Assembly: GCF_002799155.1 (NCBI RefSeq)
Contig: NZ_NERD01000002.1
Span: forward strand, 744,001-808,000
Direction: 5' to 3'
DNA length: 64,000 nt
From: Stenotrophomonas maltophilia
GTDB taxonomy: Bacteria > Pseudomonadota > Gammaproteobacteria > Xanthomonadales > Xanthomonadaceae
Part shown: positions 48,296-60,117 of the stretch, piece by piece
Layout: each line of letters begins with the position of its first letter
How positions within the stretch are numbered: the stretch's first letter is position 1
Made by a program: the position numbers and the translations under genes
Notes under the pieces: generated by a model
Databases searched by the model: none
What the model saw: the letters and a program-made list of their open reading frames with translations, nothing else
What the model was told of the DNA's origin: nothing

Positions 48296-48697
48296 ATGAG
48301 CAAGCTGAACAAGTCCATCGTCGCGGAATTCGAATCCGCCCAGATCACCCGTGAACTGCCGAAGTTCAGCCAGGGCGACACCGTTGTCGTCAACGTGAAG
48401 GTGAAGGAAGGCAGCCGCGAGCGCGTGCAGGCCTACGAAGGCGTTGTCATCGCCACCAAGAACGCCGGCCTGAACTCCTCGTTCACCGTCCGCAAGATCT
48501 CGCACGGCTACGGCGTCGAGCGCGTTTTCCAGACCCACAGCGCCATCATCGACTCGGTCGAAGTGAAGCGTCGTGGTAAGGTCCGCGCCGGCAAGCTGTA
48601 CTACCTGCGTGGCCTGGAAGGCAAGGCTGCCCGCATCAAGGAAGACCTGGCTGCCGCTGCTGCCGCCAAGGCTGCCCGTCTGGCCGAAAAGGCCTGA
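48296..48697 (+). CDS. rplS: 50S ribosomal protein L19
   Basis: L19 (133 residues) sits at the 30S-50S interface. The segments [27 protein letters not shown] and [20 protein letters not shown] are conserved. The C-terminus carries an Ala/Lys extension ([16 protein letters not shown]) longer than in E. coli. A gap of 154 bases from trmD, with a TATCAT at 48163, may hold an extra promoter. Confidence 0.97.
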   Translation: MSKLNKSIVAEFESAQITRELPKFSQGDTVVVNVKVKEGSRERVQAYEGVVIATKNAGLNSSFTVRKISHGYGVERVFQTHSAIIDSVEVKRRGKVRAGKLYYLRGLEGKAARIKEDLAAAAAAKAARLAEKA

Positions 48698-48721
48698 TAA
48701 ACAACTTCGGTTGTTGCCGCG

Positions 48722-48745
48722 ACGGCCACCTTCGGGTGGCCGTTT
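48722..48745 (+). terminator. Terminator after rplS
   Basis: ACGGCCACC-TTCG-GGTGGCCGT with a TT end, 24 bases after the stop. A smaller hairpin ACAAC-TTCG-GTTGT lies just upstream at 48701. Confidence 0.75.
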
Positions 48746-48779
48746 GCGTTTCCGGCACCGCATCGGCCACGATCAGGCG

Positions 48780-49158
48780 ATGAATGACATCAACCCGCGC
48801 TATCCGGCCGTGATCCAGTCGGCGCTGCGCTTCCTCGACGGCAAGGGGCTGGCACGCGTGCAGTCGGCACCGCTGCTGCATCGCCTGCTGTGGCGTGCGG
48901 GCATCGCGCTGCCGCCGCCGATCCTGGCCGGCTTCGGCACCAATGCGCTGGTGCAGGGCCTGCTGTTCGGACTGTTCTGGACCGCGCTGATGTGGCTGAT
49001 GTTGTGGCAGGGCAGCGAGCGCCCGCTGGCCTTGCTGCTGGTGGCCGGGCTGTTGGCCGGCCCTGTTCGGTGTGGTGATGGCGGCGCTGATGCGCTCGCT
49101 GCGCCGCCACCGCAAGCTGCCGGACTGGCAGCAGTTCCGGGCGCGGCAAGCGGACTGA
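48780..49158 (+). pseudogene. Frameshifted DUF6404-like membrane protein gene
   Basis: From the ATG at 48780 the frame reads a recognisable protein: LLHRLLWRAGIALPPPILAG, then GFGTNALVQGLLFGLFWTAL and MWLMLWQG, as in DUF6404 membrane proteins. Near 49061-49063 the homology moves to the next frame. There it continues LFGVVMAALMRSLRRHRKLP and ends DWQQFRARQAD at TGA 49156-49158. One extra C in the CCC run at 49061-49063 would explain this. The literal frame instead runs to 49181 with an unrelated tail. Whether it is a real mutation or a sequence error cannot be told from the window. Confidence 0.75.
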
Positions 49159-49237
49159 GCCGATGGCGCACTGCGCCGTGACCGACAGGCACGCACCGCG
49201 CTAGGCTGCGGCTTCATCCCGATGGACGTACCGTGCG

Positions 49238-49672
49238 ATGCCTGCCAAGCGAACCGCACCTTCCACCGCGCCCACGCTGCTGTCCGGCGGCAACCCGCAG
49301 ATCGCCAAGGGCGAGGGCGACGCTCCGGTGCAGGCGTACATCGCCGCCATGCCGGACTGGAAACGTCCGATCGGCGCACAATTGGATGCGCTGGTCGAAC
49401 AGGCCGTACCTGGCGTGCACAAGGCGGTGAAGTGGAACTCGCCGATGTATGCGGTTGCGCCGGGCGCGGGCTGGTTCCTCAGCTTCCATTGCTTCACCCG
49501 CTACATCAAGGTGGCGTTCTTCCGCGGTGCTGCGCTGAAGCCGGTGCCGCCCGAGCCGTCCAGAAGTGCCGATACGCGCTACCTGCACATTCCGCAGGAT
49601 GGCGCGCTGGATGAAGCACAGTTCCTCGACTGGGTGCGCCAGGCTGCCGCCTTGCCCGGCGAGCAGATGTAA
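49238..49672 (+). CDS. DUF1801 family protein (YdhG-like)
   Basis: The 144-residue cytosolic protein has the DUF1801 (YdhG/YjbR-like) pattern: helix VQAYIAAMPDWKRPIGAQLD, then HKAVKWNSPMYAV, a strand FLSFHCFTRYIKVAFF and a C-terminal helix. The fold is related to frataxin-like CyaY in shape, but function is unknown. An ATG at 49238 opens the frame. A second DUF1801 gene follows 36 bases downstream, so this is a tandem pair. Confidence 0.82.
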   Translation: MPAKRTAPSTAPTLLSGGNPQIAKGEGDAPVQAYIAAMPDWKRPIGAQLDALVEQAVPGVHKAVKWNSPMYAVAPGAGWFLSFHCFTRYIKVAFFRGAALKPVPPEPSRSADTRYLHIPQDGALDEAQFLDWVRQAAALPGEQM

Positions 49673-49708
49673 GCCCGACCTTCCGACTTCTTTCCCGACG
49701 AGAGCCCC

Positions 49709-50119
49709 ATGATGGCCACGCATGCACCGAACCCTGCCGATGCCGGGACACCGGCGGCTCAACTGATTGATGCGCGCATTGCCGAGCTGGGTGACTGGCG
49801 TGGCGAAACGCTGGCACGCGTGCGTGCGTTGATCCATGAAGCACTGCCCGACGTGCAGGAAACCTGGAAGTGGCGCGGCACGCCGGTGTGGGAGCAAGAC
49901 GGCATCCTGTGCACTGGCGAAACCTACAAGCAGGCGGTGAAGTTGACCTTTGCCCACGGTGCAGCGTTGGCGGACCCGAAGGGCCTGTTCAACGCCAGCC
50001 TGGAGGGCAACACGCGGCGCGCGATCGACATCCATGAAGGCGCGATGCCCAATGCGGCGGCGTTGAAGGCGCTGCTGCGCGAGGCGGCGACGTTCAACGC
50101 GGCGAAAAAGAAGCGCTGA
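49709..50119 (+). CDS. Second DUF1801 family protein
   Basis: A 136-residue relative of the preceding protein, with LARVRALIHEALPDVQETWK, WRGTPVWEQDGILCTGETYK and VKLTFAHGAAL. The two share the fold but little identity, so the pair is old or brought together. It is probably transcribed with its neighbour. No known partner. Confidence 0.82.
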   Translation: MMATHAPNPADAGTPAAQLIDARIAELGDWRGETLARVRALIHEALPDVQETWKWRGTPVWEQDGILCTGETYKQAVKLTFAHGAALADPKGLFNASLEGNTRRAIDIHEGAMPNAAALKALLREAATFNAAKKKR

Positions 50120-50127
50120 CCGTCTTC

Positions 50128-50182
50128 TGTAGCGGCGAGCCCATGCTCGGCTGACAGGCCTGTGCGGACCAACCGTCCGCAC
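50128..50182. repeat. SMAG palindrome and GTGCGGAC hairpin
   Basis: GTAGCGGCGAGCCCATGCTC begins a SMAG unit at 50128-50150 (GTAG head, imperfect GCGAGC/GCTCGGC stem). A perfect stem GTGCGGAC-CAACC-GTCCGCAC follows at 50162-50182, just before the stop of the MATE gene, and may end both converging transcripts. Confidence 0.82.
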
Positions 50183-50187
50183 CCACC

Positions 50188-51660
50188 TCAACGTGGCGGG
50201 GCTGGCTCCAGCGCTGCATCCGGGTCGGCCACCGGCGAAGGTGGGCAGGCAGGAATCTCCGAGGGCGTGGCCAGTTCCTCGGCGTGCGAGGGCTTGCCGA
50301 TCATCTTCGCCTTGCGCCAGCCGCCCCAGCGGTAATAGGCCAGCGACAGCAGCATCGACACCAGCGAGCTGACCGGGAAGCTCCACCAGATCGCATCGGC
50401 GCCCCAGTACGGCTGCAGCAGTTCGGCGAACGGCACGCGTACGCCCCACAGCGAACCGGCCAGGATCAGCAGCGGCGGAATCACTGCGCCGGTGGAGCGC
50501 ACCACGCCGGAGATGACGAAGCTGACGCCGAAGAACAGGAACGAGCCGATCACCACGTGGTTGAGGTGGCGGGCGATGTCCAGCGCCTGGCTGGCCGGTG
50601 GCAGGAACAGCGCCAGCAGCTGGCGATCGAACACCACCAGCGGCAGGATCAGCGCGCCGGTGAGCAGGAAGTTGAACAGCACGCCCTGGCGCGCGGTGCC
50701 GCGCACGCGGTCCCAGCGTTGCGCACCGACGTTCTGCGCGGCCATCGACGAGCACGCCGCACCGATCGCCATCGCCGGCATCTGCAGGTAGTTCCACAGT
50801 TGCAGCGCGGCGCCATAACCTGCACCGGTATCGGTGCCGTACTGGTTGACCATGGTCATCAACAGGATCACCGACAGCGAGATCAGCACCATCTGCAGGC
50901 CCATCGGCACGCCCTTGACCACCAGCGACTTGAGGATGGTCATGTCGAGCTTGAACAGGCGCATGTCGGCGCGGCCCAGCCACAGCGTGTGGCGCTTGTG
51001 CCGCATGTACAGCAGCAGGCCGGCCAGCGATAGCGTCTGCGCGACCAGCGTGGCCCAGGCCGAGCCGGCGATGCCCAGCGCAGGGAGCGGCCCCATGCCA
51101 AAGATCAGCACCGGATTCAGCACGATGTCCAGTGCCACCGACACCATCAGGAAACGGAACGGCGTGCGCGAGTCACCGGCACCGCGCAGTGCGGCGGTGA
51201 GGAAGGCGAACGCGTACAGCGTCGGCATCGCCAGGAAGATGATCTGCAGGTAGGCCTCGGCCAGCGGCAGCGAGGCGGCCGGCGTGCCCATCGCCGCCAG
51301 CAGCGGATGGGCCATGAACCAGCCGGCGATGGCGATGATCACCGACAGGCCGATGAAGAAGGTGGCGCTGGTGCCGACCACGCGCCGCGCCTGTGCGATA
51401 TCGCGCGCGCCGATCGCCTGGCCGATCAGGATGGTCGAGGCCATGCCGAAGCCGAACACCGAGCCGATCAGGAAGAACATGATGTTGTTGGCGTTCGCGG
51501 TGGCGGTCAGCGCCGCCTCGCCGAGGAAGCGCCCGACCCAGACCGCATTCACCGAACCGTTCAGCGACTGCGCGATGTTGCCTGCCAGGATCGGCAGGGA
51601 AAACAGCAGAAGATTGCGGCCGATCGGGCCGGAGGTCAGGTCAAGCGGCGCTTTGGCCAT
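50188..51660 (-). CDS. MATE-family multidrug efflux transporter
   Basis: The 490-residue protein has twelve hydrophobic helices of the MATE fold, with the N-terminal FSLPILAGNIAQSLNGSVNAVWVGR region and the repeated inward helices (GSAWATLVAQ; SSMAAQNVGAQRWDRV). It should export cationic drugs with Na+ or H+ across the inner membrane. The ATG at 51660 fits the family start. The C-terminal 40 residues are a Pro-rich cytoplasmic tail beyond the usual end. It diverges from the small lipoprotein gene. Confidence 0.9.
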   Translation of the reverse strand: MAKAPLDLTSGPIGRNLLLFSLPILAGNIAQSLNGSVNAVWVGRFLGEAALTATANANNIMFFLIGSVFGFGMASTILIGQAIGARDIAQARRVVGTSATFFIGLSVIIAIAGWFMAHPLLAAMGTPAASLPLAEAYLQIIFLAMPTLYAFAFLTAALRGAGDSRTPFRFLMVSVALDIVLNPVLIFGMGPLPALGIAGSAWATLVAQTLSLAGLLLYMRHKRHTLWLGRADMRLFKLDMTILKSLVVKGVPMGLQMVLISLSVILLMTMVNQYGTDTGAGYGAALQLWNYLQMPAMAIGAACSSMAAQNVGAQRWDRVRGTARQGVLFNFLLTGALILPLVVFDRQLLALFLPPASQALDIARHLNHVVIGSFLFFGVSFVISGVVRSTGAVIPPLLILAGSLWGVRVPFAELLQPYWGADAIWWSFPVSSLVSMLLSLAYYRWGGWRKAKMIGKPSHAEELATPSEIPACPPSPVADPDAALEPAPPR

Positions 51661-51722
51661 GGAGTGGTGATCGAATCCCGGGAGGCGCACACTAGCACCA
51701 AGCCGGTTTGCAGGATGTGGCA

Positions 51723-51962
51723 ATGCATCAACGACCGCAGGTGAAATGGAGCATGGCGTTGGCCTTGATCGGCGCCGTACTGGCCGCATGTTCGACAGGT
51801 GACCGGCTGGGCGATACCCAGGTGCGGCCAACCGACCGCCCCGAGTGCCTGGTCGGCAGCCAGCGCCAGGATCTTTCCGCCGGCGTTCCCACCCTGATCG
51901 GGGGCAGCGGCTGCCGCACCGACCCCGACAACCCGCGGCCCCTGAACAAGCGAACGGAGTAG
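51723..51962 (+). CDS. Small predicted lipoprotein
   Basis: The 79-residue product has a signal with a lipobox LAAC (residues 24-27, ALIGAVLAACSTGD) and a short mature part with two more Cys (PECLVGS and SGCRTD), which may pair. I do not recognise the family. AGGA lies seven bases before the ATG at 51723. The gene ends ten bases before hslR and is probably co-transcribed with it. Confidence 0.65.
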   Translation: MHQRPQVKWSMALALIGAVLAACSTGDRLGDTQVRPTDRPECLVGSQRQDLSAGVPTLIGGSGCRTDPDNPRPLNKRTE

Positions 51963-51971
51963 TTCCTGCCG

Positions 51972-52379
51972 ATGACCGAGCTTTCCCCGCTGTCGCCCAG
52001 TGTCCGCCTGGACATCTGGCTGTGGGCGGCCCGTTTCTTCAAGACCCGCAGCCTGGCCAAGCAGGCCATCGAGACCGGCAAGGTCAGCGTCGCCGGGCAG
52101 CGCCCGAAATCCTCGCGCGCGGTGCGTGTCGGCGAGCAGTTGCAGGTCCACCGTGGCGAGGAACATTTCGAGATCCAGGTGCTGGGGCTGAGCGACCAGC
52201 GCGGGCCGGCGCCGACGGCGCAGCAGCTGTATGCCGAGAGTGAGGCCTCCAGGGCCCGTCGCGCCGAGCAGCGTGCGCTGCGCATCGCTGCACGCGATGG
52301 TTTCCAGCCGCCGGAGCACAAGCCTGACAAACGCGCGCGACGGTTGATCCGCGCGCTGGGCGATATCGACGCGTTGTAG
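51972..52379 (+). CDS. hslR: Heat-shock protein 15 / S4-domain RNA-binding protein
   Basis: Hsp15 binds free 50S subunits that carry a stalled peptidyl-tRNA. The 135-residue protein has an S4 domain at about 10-70 (LDIWLWAARFFKTRSLAKQA, then VSVAGQRPKSSRAVRVGEQL) and a basic C-terminal tail (RARRAEQRALRIAARDGFQP). Length is like E. coli HslR (133 residues). The ATG at 51972 is chosen because it gives this N-terminus. Confidence 0.9.
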   Translation: MTELSPLSPSVRLDIWLWAARFFKTRSLAKQAIETGKVSVAGQRPKSSRAVRVGEQLQVHRGEEHFEIQVLGLSDQRGPAPTAQQLYAESEASRARRAEQRALRIAARDGFQPPEHKPDKRARRLIRALGDIDAL

Positions 52380-52412
52380 CGGGCGCCGGCGTGCTCCCGG
52401 CGCCCGCCGGCC

Positions 52413-53015
52413 TCAGCGCTTGCCGCCCAGCAGGCTGCCGCCGATCTTCAGCAGGTCGCCCACGCCGAGCTGGCCGTCACCGTCTTGGTCCAGCAGGCTG
52501 CCGAGCAGGCCACCGGCAAGACCGCCCTGTTGCTGTACCTGCTGCTTTTCCTGGCCGAGCGCCTGGCTGAGCGAGCCGGCATCGGCCTGGCCGCCGCCGA
52601 GGCGCTGGGCGAGGAAGGCCATGACGATTGGTGCGAGGATCTGCAGCAGCTGGCTGGTACGGCCGCTGTCGAGCTGGGTGGCCTGGGCCAGGCCGGTTTC
52701 CACCTTCTGCTGGTTGCCGCCGAAGATGTGGCCGAGGATGCCGGCGCCGTCGCTGGCGGCACCACCGCCACCGCCGCCCAGCACCGAGCCGAGCACGCTG
52801 CCCAGGTCCAGGCCGCTGTGGTTGTTCTGCAAGGCGCCGAGCAGGGCCTGCGCGCCCTGCGGCTGCGAGGCGTTGTTGCCCAGCGCGCCCATCAGCACCG
52901 GCAGCGCGGCACTGATCGCGCCGGACGCCTGGGTATCGCTGATGCCGAGCTGCTGCGATACCTGCTGCAGCGGAGCGCCCTGCAATTTGGCGAGAAGTTC
53001 GTCGGTCAGGCTCAT
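52413..53015 (-). CDS. DUF937 (YidB-like) protein with a C-terminal calcium-loop motif
   Basis: The 200-residue protein begins with a DUF937 domain (LGISDTQASGAISAALPVLM, then GALGNNASQPQGAQALLGAL), followed by a Gly/Ala-rich segment and a Gln-rich stretch (QEKQQVQQQGG). It ends in LDQDGDGQLGVGDLLKIGG, which matches an EF-hand/dockerin calcium loop (D-Q-D-G-D-G-Q-L). YidB-type proteins are soluble and of unknown function. The ATG at 53013-53015 opens the frame after AAGGATTCC. Confidence 0.82.
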   Translation of the reverse strand: MSLTDELLAKLQGAPLQQVSQQLGISDTQASGAISAALPVLMGALGNNASQPQGAQALLGALQNNHSGLDLGSVLGSVLGGGGGGAASDGAGILGHIFGGNQQKVETGLAQATQLDSGRTSQLLQILAPIVMAFLAQRLGGGQADAGSLSQALGQEKQQVQQQGGLAGGLLGSLLDQDGDGQLGVGDLLKIGGSLLGGKR

Positions 53016-53066
53016 CTGCGGAATCCTTGATTGGGGTTGGGCGTGCAGAAGGTACGACGCGGACCG

Positions 53067-53108
53067 TTAAAACGGCGACGCCGCCTCACGGGGAGGCGGC
53101 GTGCCGTT
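53067..53108 (-). terminator. Rho-independent terminator of katA
   Basis: On the minus strand, AACGGC-A-CGCCGCCTC, a CCCGT loop and GAGGCGGCG-TC-GCCGTT form a long stem, ending in TTTT. It lies 15 bases after the catalase stop. Confidence 0.85.
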
Positions 53109-53123
53109 CATGGGGGAGGGCAA

Positions 53124-54767
53124 TCAGAGCTCGATGTCTTCGGCGCCCGGGGTGGCGGTGGGGAAGTCCGCTTCCGGCTGCGCCGGCTTGAACGGATCCG
53201 ACGGCTGGCTGGCCAGCGCCTTCAGCGCCGCGGCGACGCCGGCGCCGTAGGCCGGGTCGGCCTTGCTGCAGTTGTCGATGTGGCGCTGCTTGATGAAGTC
53301 CGGCGCATCGCCCAGGGCACGGGCGGTGTTGGCGAACAGGCGGTCCTTCTGTGCCTGGTTGTAGCTGCGGAACAGCGCGCCGGGCTGGCTGAAGTAGTCG
53401 GCGTCGTCCTCGCGGAAGTTCCAGAAGTCGGCGTCGCCCCGGATCTTCATCGGCGGTTCGCGGTACTGCGGCTGCTCCTGCCACTGGCCGTAGCTGTTCG
53501 GCTCGTAGTGCGGCAGGCCGCCGTAGTTGCCGTCCACGCGCATCGCACCGTCGCGGTGGTTGCTGTGCACCGGGCAGCGCGCGGCGTTCACCGGAATCTG
53601 GTGGTGGTTCACGCCCAGGCGGTAGCGCTGCGCATCGGAGTAGGCGAACAGGCGAGCCTGCAGCATCTTGTCCGGCGACGGGCCGATGCCCGGCACCAGG
53701 TTGCTCGGTGCGAACGCCGACTGCTCCACGTCCTGGTACCAGTTGACCGGGTTGCGGTTCAGTTCGAACTGGCCCACTTCGATCAGCGGGTAGTCGCTCT
53801 TCGGCCACACCTTGGTCAGGTCGAACGGATGCACGCGGTAGGTTTCCGCATCCAGCTCCGGCATGACCTGGATGAACAGCTTCCACTTCGGGAAGTCGCC
53901 CTTCTCGATCGCGGCGAACAGGTCGCGGCCGTGGCTTTCGCGGTCATGGCCGACCAGGATCTGCGCCTGCGCGTCGGTCAGCGATTCGATGCCCTGCTGG
54001 CTGACGAAGTGGAACTTCACCCAGAAACGTTCGCTGTCGGCGTTGGTGAAGCTGTAGGTGTGCGAGCCGAAACCGTGCATGTGGCGGAAGCTGCGCGGAA
54101 TGCCGCGGTCGCTCATCACCACGGTCACCTGGAGCAGCGCTTCGGGCAGCAGCGTCCAGAAGTCCCAGTTGTTGCGCGCGCTGCGCAGGTTGGTGTGCGG
54201 GTCGCGCTTGACCGCCTTGTTGAGGTCGGCGAACTTGCGCGGGTCGCGCAGGAAGAACACCGGGGTGTTGTTGCCGACCAGGTCCCAGTTGCCTTCTTCG
54301 GTGTAGAACTTCAGTGCGAAACCGCGGATGTCGCGCTCGGCGTCGGCGGCGCCACGCTCGCCGGCCACCGTGGTGAAGCGGGCGAACATCTCGGTCTGCT
54401 TGCCGACCTTCTCGAACAGCTTGGCGCGGGTGTACTTGCTGATGTCGTGGGTGACGGTGAAGGTACCGAACGCGCCCGAGCCCTTGGCGTGCATGCGGCG
54501 CTCGGGAATGATCTCGCGATTGAGGTTGGCCAGCTTTTCCAGCAGCCAGACGTCTTCCATCAGCAGCGGGCCGCGCGGGCCGGCGGTCTTGCTGTTCTGG
54601 TTGTCCACCACCGGCGCGCCGAAGGCCGTGGTCATCGGCGTGACCGGATCGTCGCCGTGCTTCTGCTTCGGCGTGGTGCTCAGCTCGCGCTGCTGCTCGG
54701 CGCCTTCCGCAGGCGACGGCGCGGTGTGGTACGGGCATTTGGCACTGTTGTTATCGGACTGGCTCAT
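53124..54767 (-). CDS. katA: Monofunctional haem catalase
   Basis: The 547-residue enzyme breaks down H2O2. The catalytic His is in [11 protein letters not shown], the distal Asn in [13 protein letters not shown], and the haem-ligand Tyr in [14 protein letters not shown]. It has the length of a small-subunit clade III enzyme plus an N-terminal extension of about 45 residues containing [15 protein letters not shown] stands before the ATG. A TTGACA at 54871-54876 (minus strand) may be a -35 box, but no clear -10 or OxyR site follows. Confidence 0.95.
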   Translation of the reverse strand: MSQSDNNSAKCPYHTAPSPAEGAEQQRELSTTPKQKHGDDPVTPMTTAFGAPVVDNQNSKTAGPRGPLLMEDVWLLEKLANLNREIIPERRMHAKGSGAFGTFTVTHDISKYTRAKLFEKVGKQTEMFARFTTVAGERGAADAERDIRGFALKFYTEEGNWDLVGNNTPVFFLRDPRKFADLNKAVKRDPHTNLRSARNNWDFWTLLPEALLQVTVVMSDRGIPRSFRHMHGFGSHTYSFTNADSERFWVKFHFVSQQGIESLTDAQAQILVGHDRESHGRDLFAAIEKGDFPKWKLFIQVMPELDAETYRVHPFDLTKVWPKSDYPLIEVGQFELNRNPVNWYQDVEQSAFAPSNLVPGIGPSPDKMLQARLFAYSDAQRYRLGVNHHQIPVNAARCPVHSNHRDGAMRVDGNYGGLPHYEPNSYGQWQEQPQYREPPMKIRGDADFWNFREDDADYFSQPGALFRSYNQAQKDRLFANTARALGDAPDFIKQRHIDNCSKADPAYGAGVAAALKALASQPSDPFKPAQPEADFPTATPGAEDIEL

Positions 54768-54913
54768 GGCTGGCTCCTGCGGGTGAAGACGGGGTGGAAC
54801 ATCTTCACTCGACTTTAGCTAGGGCCAGATGAAATGAATAATCGAATGATCCATTCATGATGATAGATTCTGTCAATTGAAAATCAGAAACGGATTTGCA
54901 GAGCCTTTCGATG

Positions 54914-54940
54914 GGCCTCCCGCAAGGTAGGCGGGAGGCC
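54914..54940 (-). terminator. Hairpin after mutS
   Basis: GGCCTCCCGC and GCGGGAGGCC arms with a seven-base loop, 17 bases after the mutS stop. No T tract, so termination may be inefficient or Rho-assisted. Confidence 0.6.
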
Positions 54941-54957
54941 TTGGGCGTGCGCTGCGG

Positions 54958-57549
<2,592 letters not shown>

Positions 57550-57673
57550 GGGGCTCGTGGATCTGGGGCATGCGCCCGCGCCGGTCGGCGGCAGGCTGCA
57601 GCGGGTACAGGGCCGCCCATGGTAACGGCTGGAGGCGGGTCGGCGGGCACCCGATGCAGGTGCCGCGTGGCTT

Positions 57674-58066
57674 TCAGGCCGGCACCAGCCTGATCCGGGG
57701 ATGCCCGGCGAAGATCTCCATCACGATCTCGAAATAGGTCTGGCCATTGCCGCGCGCCAGTGCGGCACGCTGACGGCTGATCGCATCGGCGTTGAAGGTG
57801 CCGGGTTGCTCCAGCTTCGCGTCCAGCCATGCCAGGGTGGCATCCACGCCGAGCGACGCACGGCTGTGTTCGATGTCGCGCCAGACCACGGTGGCCGTTG
57901 CATGCCCGGCCAGGGCGCCGTAGCCGCCGTAGAGGAGGTCGTCCAGCGCATCCAGGCTGGGCCCCAGTTGCCAGTCCTCGCCGGTCATGAATACGCGGTT
58001 GATCTCGGCATAGAGGCTGGGAATGTCGCCAATGGCCGCGCCTTCGATCTGCAGGTGGAGGGTCAT
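57674..58066 (-). CDS. Barstar-family ribonuclease inhibitor-like protein
   Basis: The 130-residue protein has the barstar features [19 protein letters not shown] and [13 protein letters not shown], and a C-terminal helix and strand. Barstar-like proteins inhibit barnase-type ribonucleases; many serve as immunity proteins. No barnase-like gene is visible in the window. It lies divergent from a two-partner secretion locus whose effector end is beyond the window; a link to it is only a possibility. The ATG at 58064-58066 is used rather than the longer frame. Confidence 0.82.
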   Translation of the reverse strand: MTLHLQIEGAAIGDIPSLYAEINRVFMTGEDWQLGPSLDALDDLLYGGYGALAGHATATVVWRDIEHSRASLGVDATLAWLDAKLEQPGTFNADAISRQRAALARGNGQTYFEIVMEIFAGHPRIRLVPA

Positions 58067-58353
58067 GGGCGGACTATAGCGTTGGCGGGAGAAGGCCCGT
58101 GTGCTGGAGAGGCCCGGCTGGCGCTTGCCTGTCGCGGTCGCCGGAGGGGGCTGGCATCCGTGTATCGGTGCGGCTTTGAATTTGCCCCTATAGAAATTCC
58201 CTGGGTGGCCGATTACGGTTCCGCCACTTCGCGCTTCGCGCGGTGGCGTGCTGTCGCTTGTGTGCCGGCAGACCTCATTCAAGCTGATGTGCCGGCTCCC
58301 TCACTCCCGGGAAAGGGCGGCCGGCGCGTAGCGTCAAGACTCAGGGACAGATT
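58067..58353. promoter_or_regulatory. Divergent gap between barstar-like gene and tpsB
   Basis: 287 bases without a gene. An AT-richer patch (GAATTTGCCCCTATAGAAAT, around 58177-58196) is the likeliest promoter zone for the secretion locus. No clear -35/-10 pair or palindrome is seen. Confidence 0.4.
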
Positions 58354-60096
58354 GTGCAATCAGGGAAGAAGCAGGGGCGGCATGCATGCCGTCGTGGTGG
58401 GTGCCTGGTGCTGCTTGGCATGGCCTTCAATGTTGCCGCCCAGCAGGGGGGCGATCCAGCGACGCAGGAACTGCTGCGGCAACAGGAACGCGAACGCGTG
58501 CTGCGCGAGCAGCAGGAAAGCCGACCCGACGTACGCCTTGAGCGCAGCGAGGAAGCGCAGGGCGATCGTCTGCCCGTGCAGGAAGCGCCCTGCGTACGCG
58601 TGGATCACATCGTGCTGCAGGGCGATGACGCGGCGCGCTTCCAGTGGGCGTTGGCCGCGGCCGACCCCGCACATGATCCGGCCAGCGGGCGCTGCCTCGG
58701 CACCGAGGGCATCAACGTGGTGATGAAGCGCGTGCAGAACGCGATCATCGCCCGTGGCTATGTCACCACGCGGGTGCTGTCTGCACCGCAGGACCTCAAC
58801 CAGGGCACGCTGACGCTGTCGGTGGTGCCGGGCCGGTTCCGCGAGGCCGTGTTCTCCGATCCGCAGGGCCGGCATCCGGCCATCGCCAATGCGCTGCCGA
58901 TCCGCAGCGGCGGCCTGCTCAACCTGCGTGACATCGAGCAGGGGCTGGAGAACCTGCAGCGCGTGCCCACGGTCAGCGCCGACATCAAGATCGCGCCGGC
59001 CGACGGCGAGGGTGCGGCGCCGGGCCAGAGCGACCTGCAGATCGACTGGAAGCAGCGCTCACCGGTACGCGCCAGCGTCACCCTGGACGATGCCGGCAGC
59101 CGCGGGACCGGCAAGCTGCAAGCCAACGCGACGCTGTCGCTGGACAATCCGCTGGGCCTGAACGAGCTGTTCTACGTCAGCGCCGGCCGTGGCGTGTTCA
59201 ATGGCCGGGGAAAGGACACCAACAGCTGGACCGCGCACTACGACGTGCCCTACGGCTACTGGCTGTTCGGCGCCACCGCCAGCGCCTACGACTACAGCCA
59301 GAACGTGGTGGGCGCGTACGAAAGCTATGACTACAGCGGCCGCAGCGGCAACGCCGAGGCACGCGTGGATCGCCTGCTGCTGCGCAACGCCAAGACCAAG
59401 CTGGGTATCTATGGCCGCGGTTGGCAGCGCACGTCGAAGAACTACATCGACGATACCGAGATCGAGGTGCAGCGTCGCCGTACCTCGGGCTGGGAGCTCG
59501 GCCTGACCCACAAGCAGTTCATCGGCAGTGCCACGCTCGATGCCAGCGTGGCCTACCGGCGTGGCACGGGCGCCTTCCACGCCCTGCGCTCGCCGGAAGA
59601 GAGGGCGCAGCAGTGGGACCCGACGCTGCCGCTGGAAGGCACCTCGCGGATGAAGCTGATCACCGCCGACGCGCAGTTCAGCGTGCCGTTCCAGCTGGGC
59701 ACGCAGCGCCTGCGCTACACCGCCGCCTGGCGCGCGCAGTGGAACCGCACGCCACTCTCGCCGCAGGACCGCTTCGCCATCGGTGGCCGCTACACCGTGC
59801 GCGGTTTCGACGGTGAAAGCTCGCTCAGCGGTGAGCGTGGCTGGTCGCTGCGCAACGATCTTTCGCTGGGCATCGGTGGCGGCCAGGAATTCTACGTGGC
59901 CGCCGACTACGGCCGCATCGGCGGGCCTTCGGCGCAATGGCAATCCGGCCGGGATCTGGCCGGCATGGCGTTGGGCCTGCGCGGCGGCTGGCAGCAGCTT
60001 TCCTGGGACGGCTTCGTGGGCTCGGCCCTGCACAAGCCCTCCAACTTCCCGACTGACTACACCACCTTCGGCTTCAGCCTGGCGTGGCGCTACTGA
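58354..60096 (+). CDS. TpsB outer-membrane transporter (FhaC/ShlB/CdiB family)
   Basis: TpsB proteins are Omp85-type pores that export a TpsA partner. The 580-residue protein has a signal peptide (CLVLLGMAFNVAAQQ), a Gln/Arg-rich linker, and two POTRA domains (residues about 75-220, including RVQNAIIARGYVTTRVLS and GGLLNLRDIEQGLENL). A 16-strand barrel follows, with the family motif in FAIGGRYTVRGFDGE and the terminal GFSLAWRY. Start GTG at 58354 with AGGGACAG upstream; the frame has no better start. The tpsA gene begins 21 bases after the stop. Confidence 0.92.
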   Translation: MQSGKKQGRHACRRGGCLVLLGMAFNVAAQQGGDPATQELLRQQERERVLREQQESRPDVRLERSEEAQGDRLPVQEAPCVRVDHIVLQGDDAARFQWALAAADPAHDPASGRCLGTEGINVVMKRVQNAIIARGYVTTRVLSAPQDLNQGTLTLSVVPGRFREAVFSDPQGRHPAIANALPIRSGGLLNLRDIEQGLENLQRVPTVSADIKIAPADGEGAAPGQSDLQIDWKQRSPVRASVTLDDAGSRGTGKLQANATLSLDNPLGLNELFYVSAGRGVFNGRGKDTNSWTAHYDVPYGYWLFGATASAYDYSQNVVGAYESYDYSGRSGNAEARVDRLLLRNAKTKLGIYGRGWQRTSKNYIDDTEIEVQRRRTSGWELGLTHKQFIGSATLDASVAYRRGTGAFHALRSPEERAQQWDPTLPLEGTSRMKLITADAQFSVPFQLGTQRLRYTAAWRAQWNRTPLSPQDRFAIGGRYTVRGFDGESSLSGERGWSLRNDLSLGIGGGQEFYVAADYGRIGGPSAQWQSGRDLAGMALGLRGGWQQLSWDGFVGSALHKPSNFPTDYTTFGFSLAWRY

Positions 60097-60117
60097 TCTG
60101 GCACAAGGATTCGTGAA

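Noticed and set aside
54768..54957. OxyR site upstream of katA
   Set aside because: A TTGACA and some ATAG-like words are present, but spacing does not fit the OxyR consensus.
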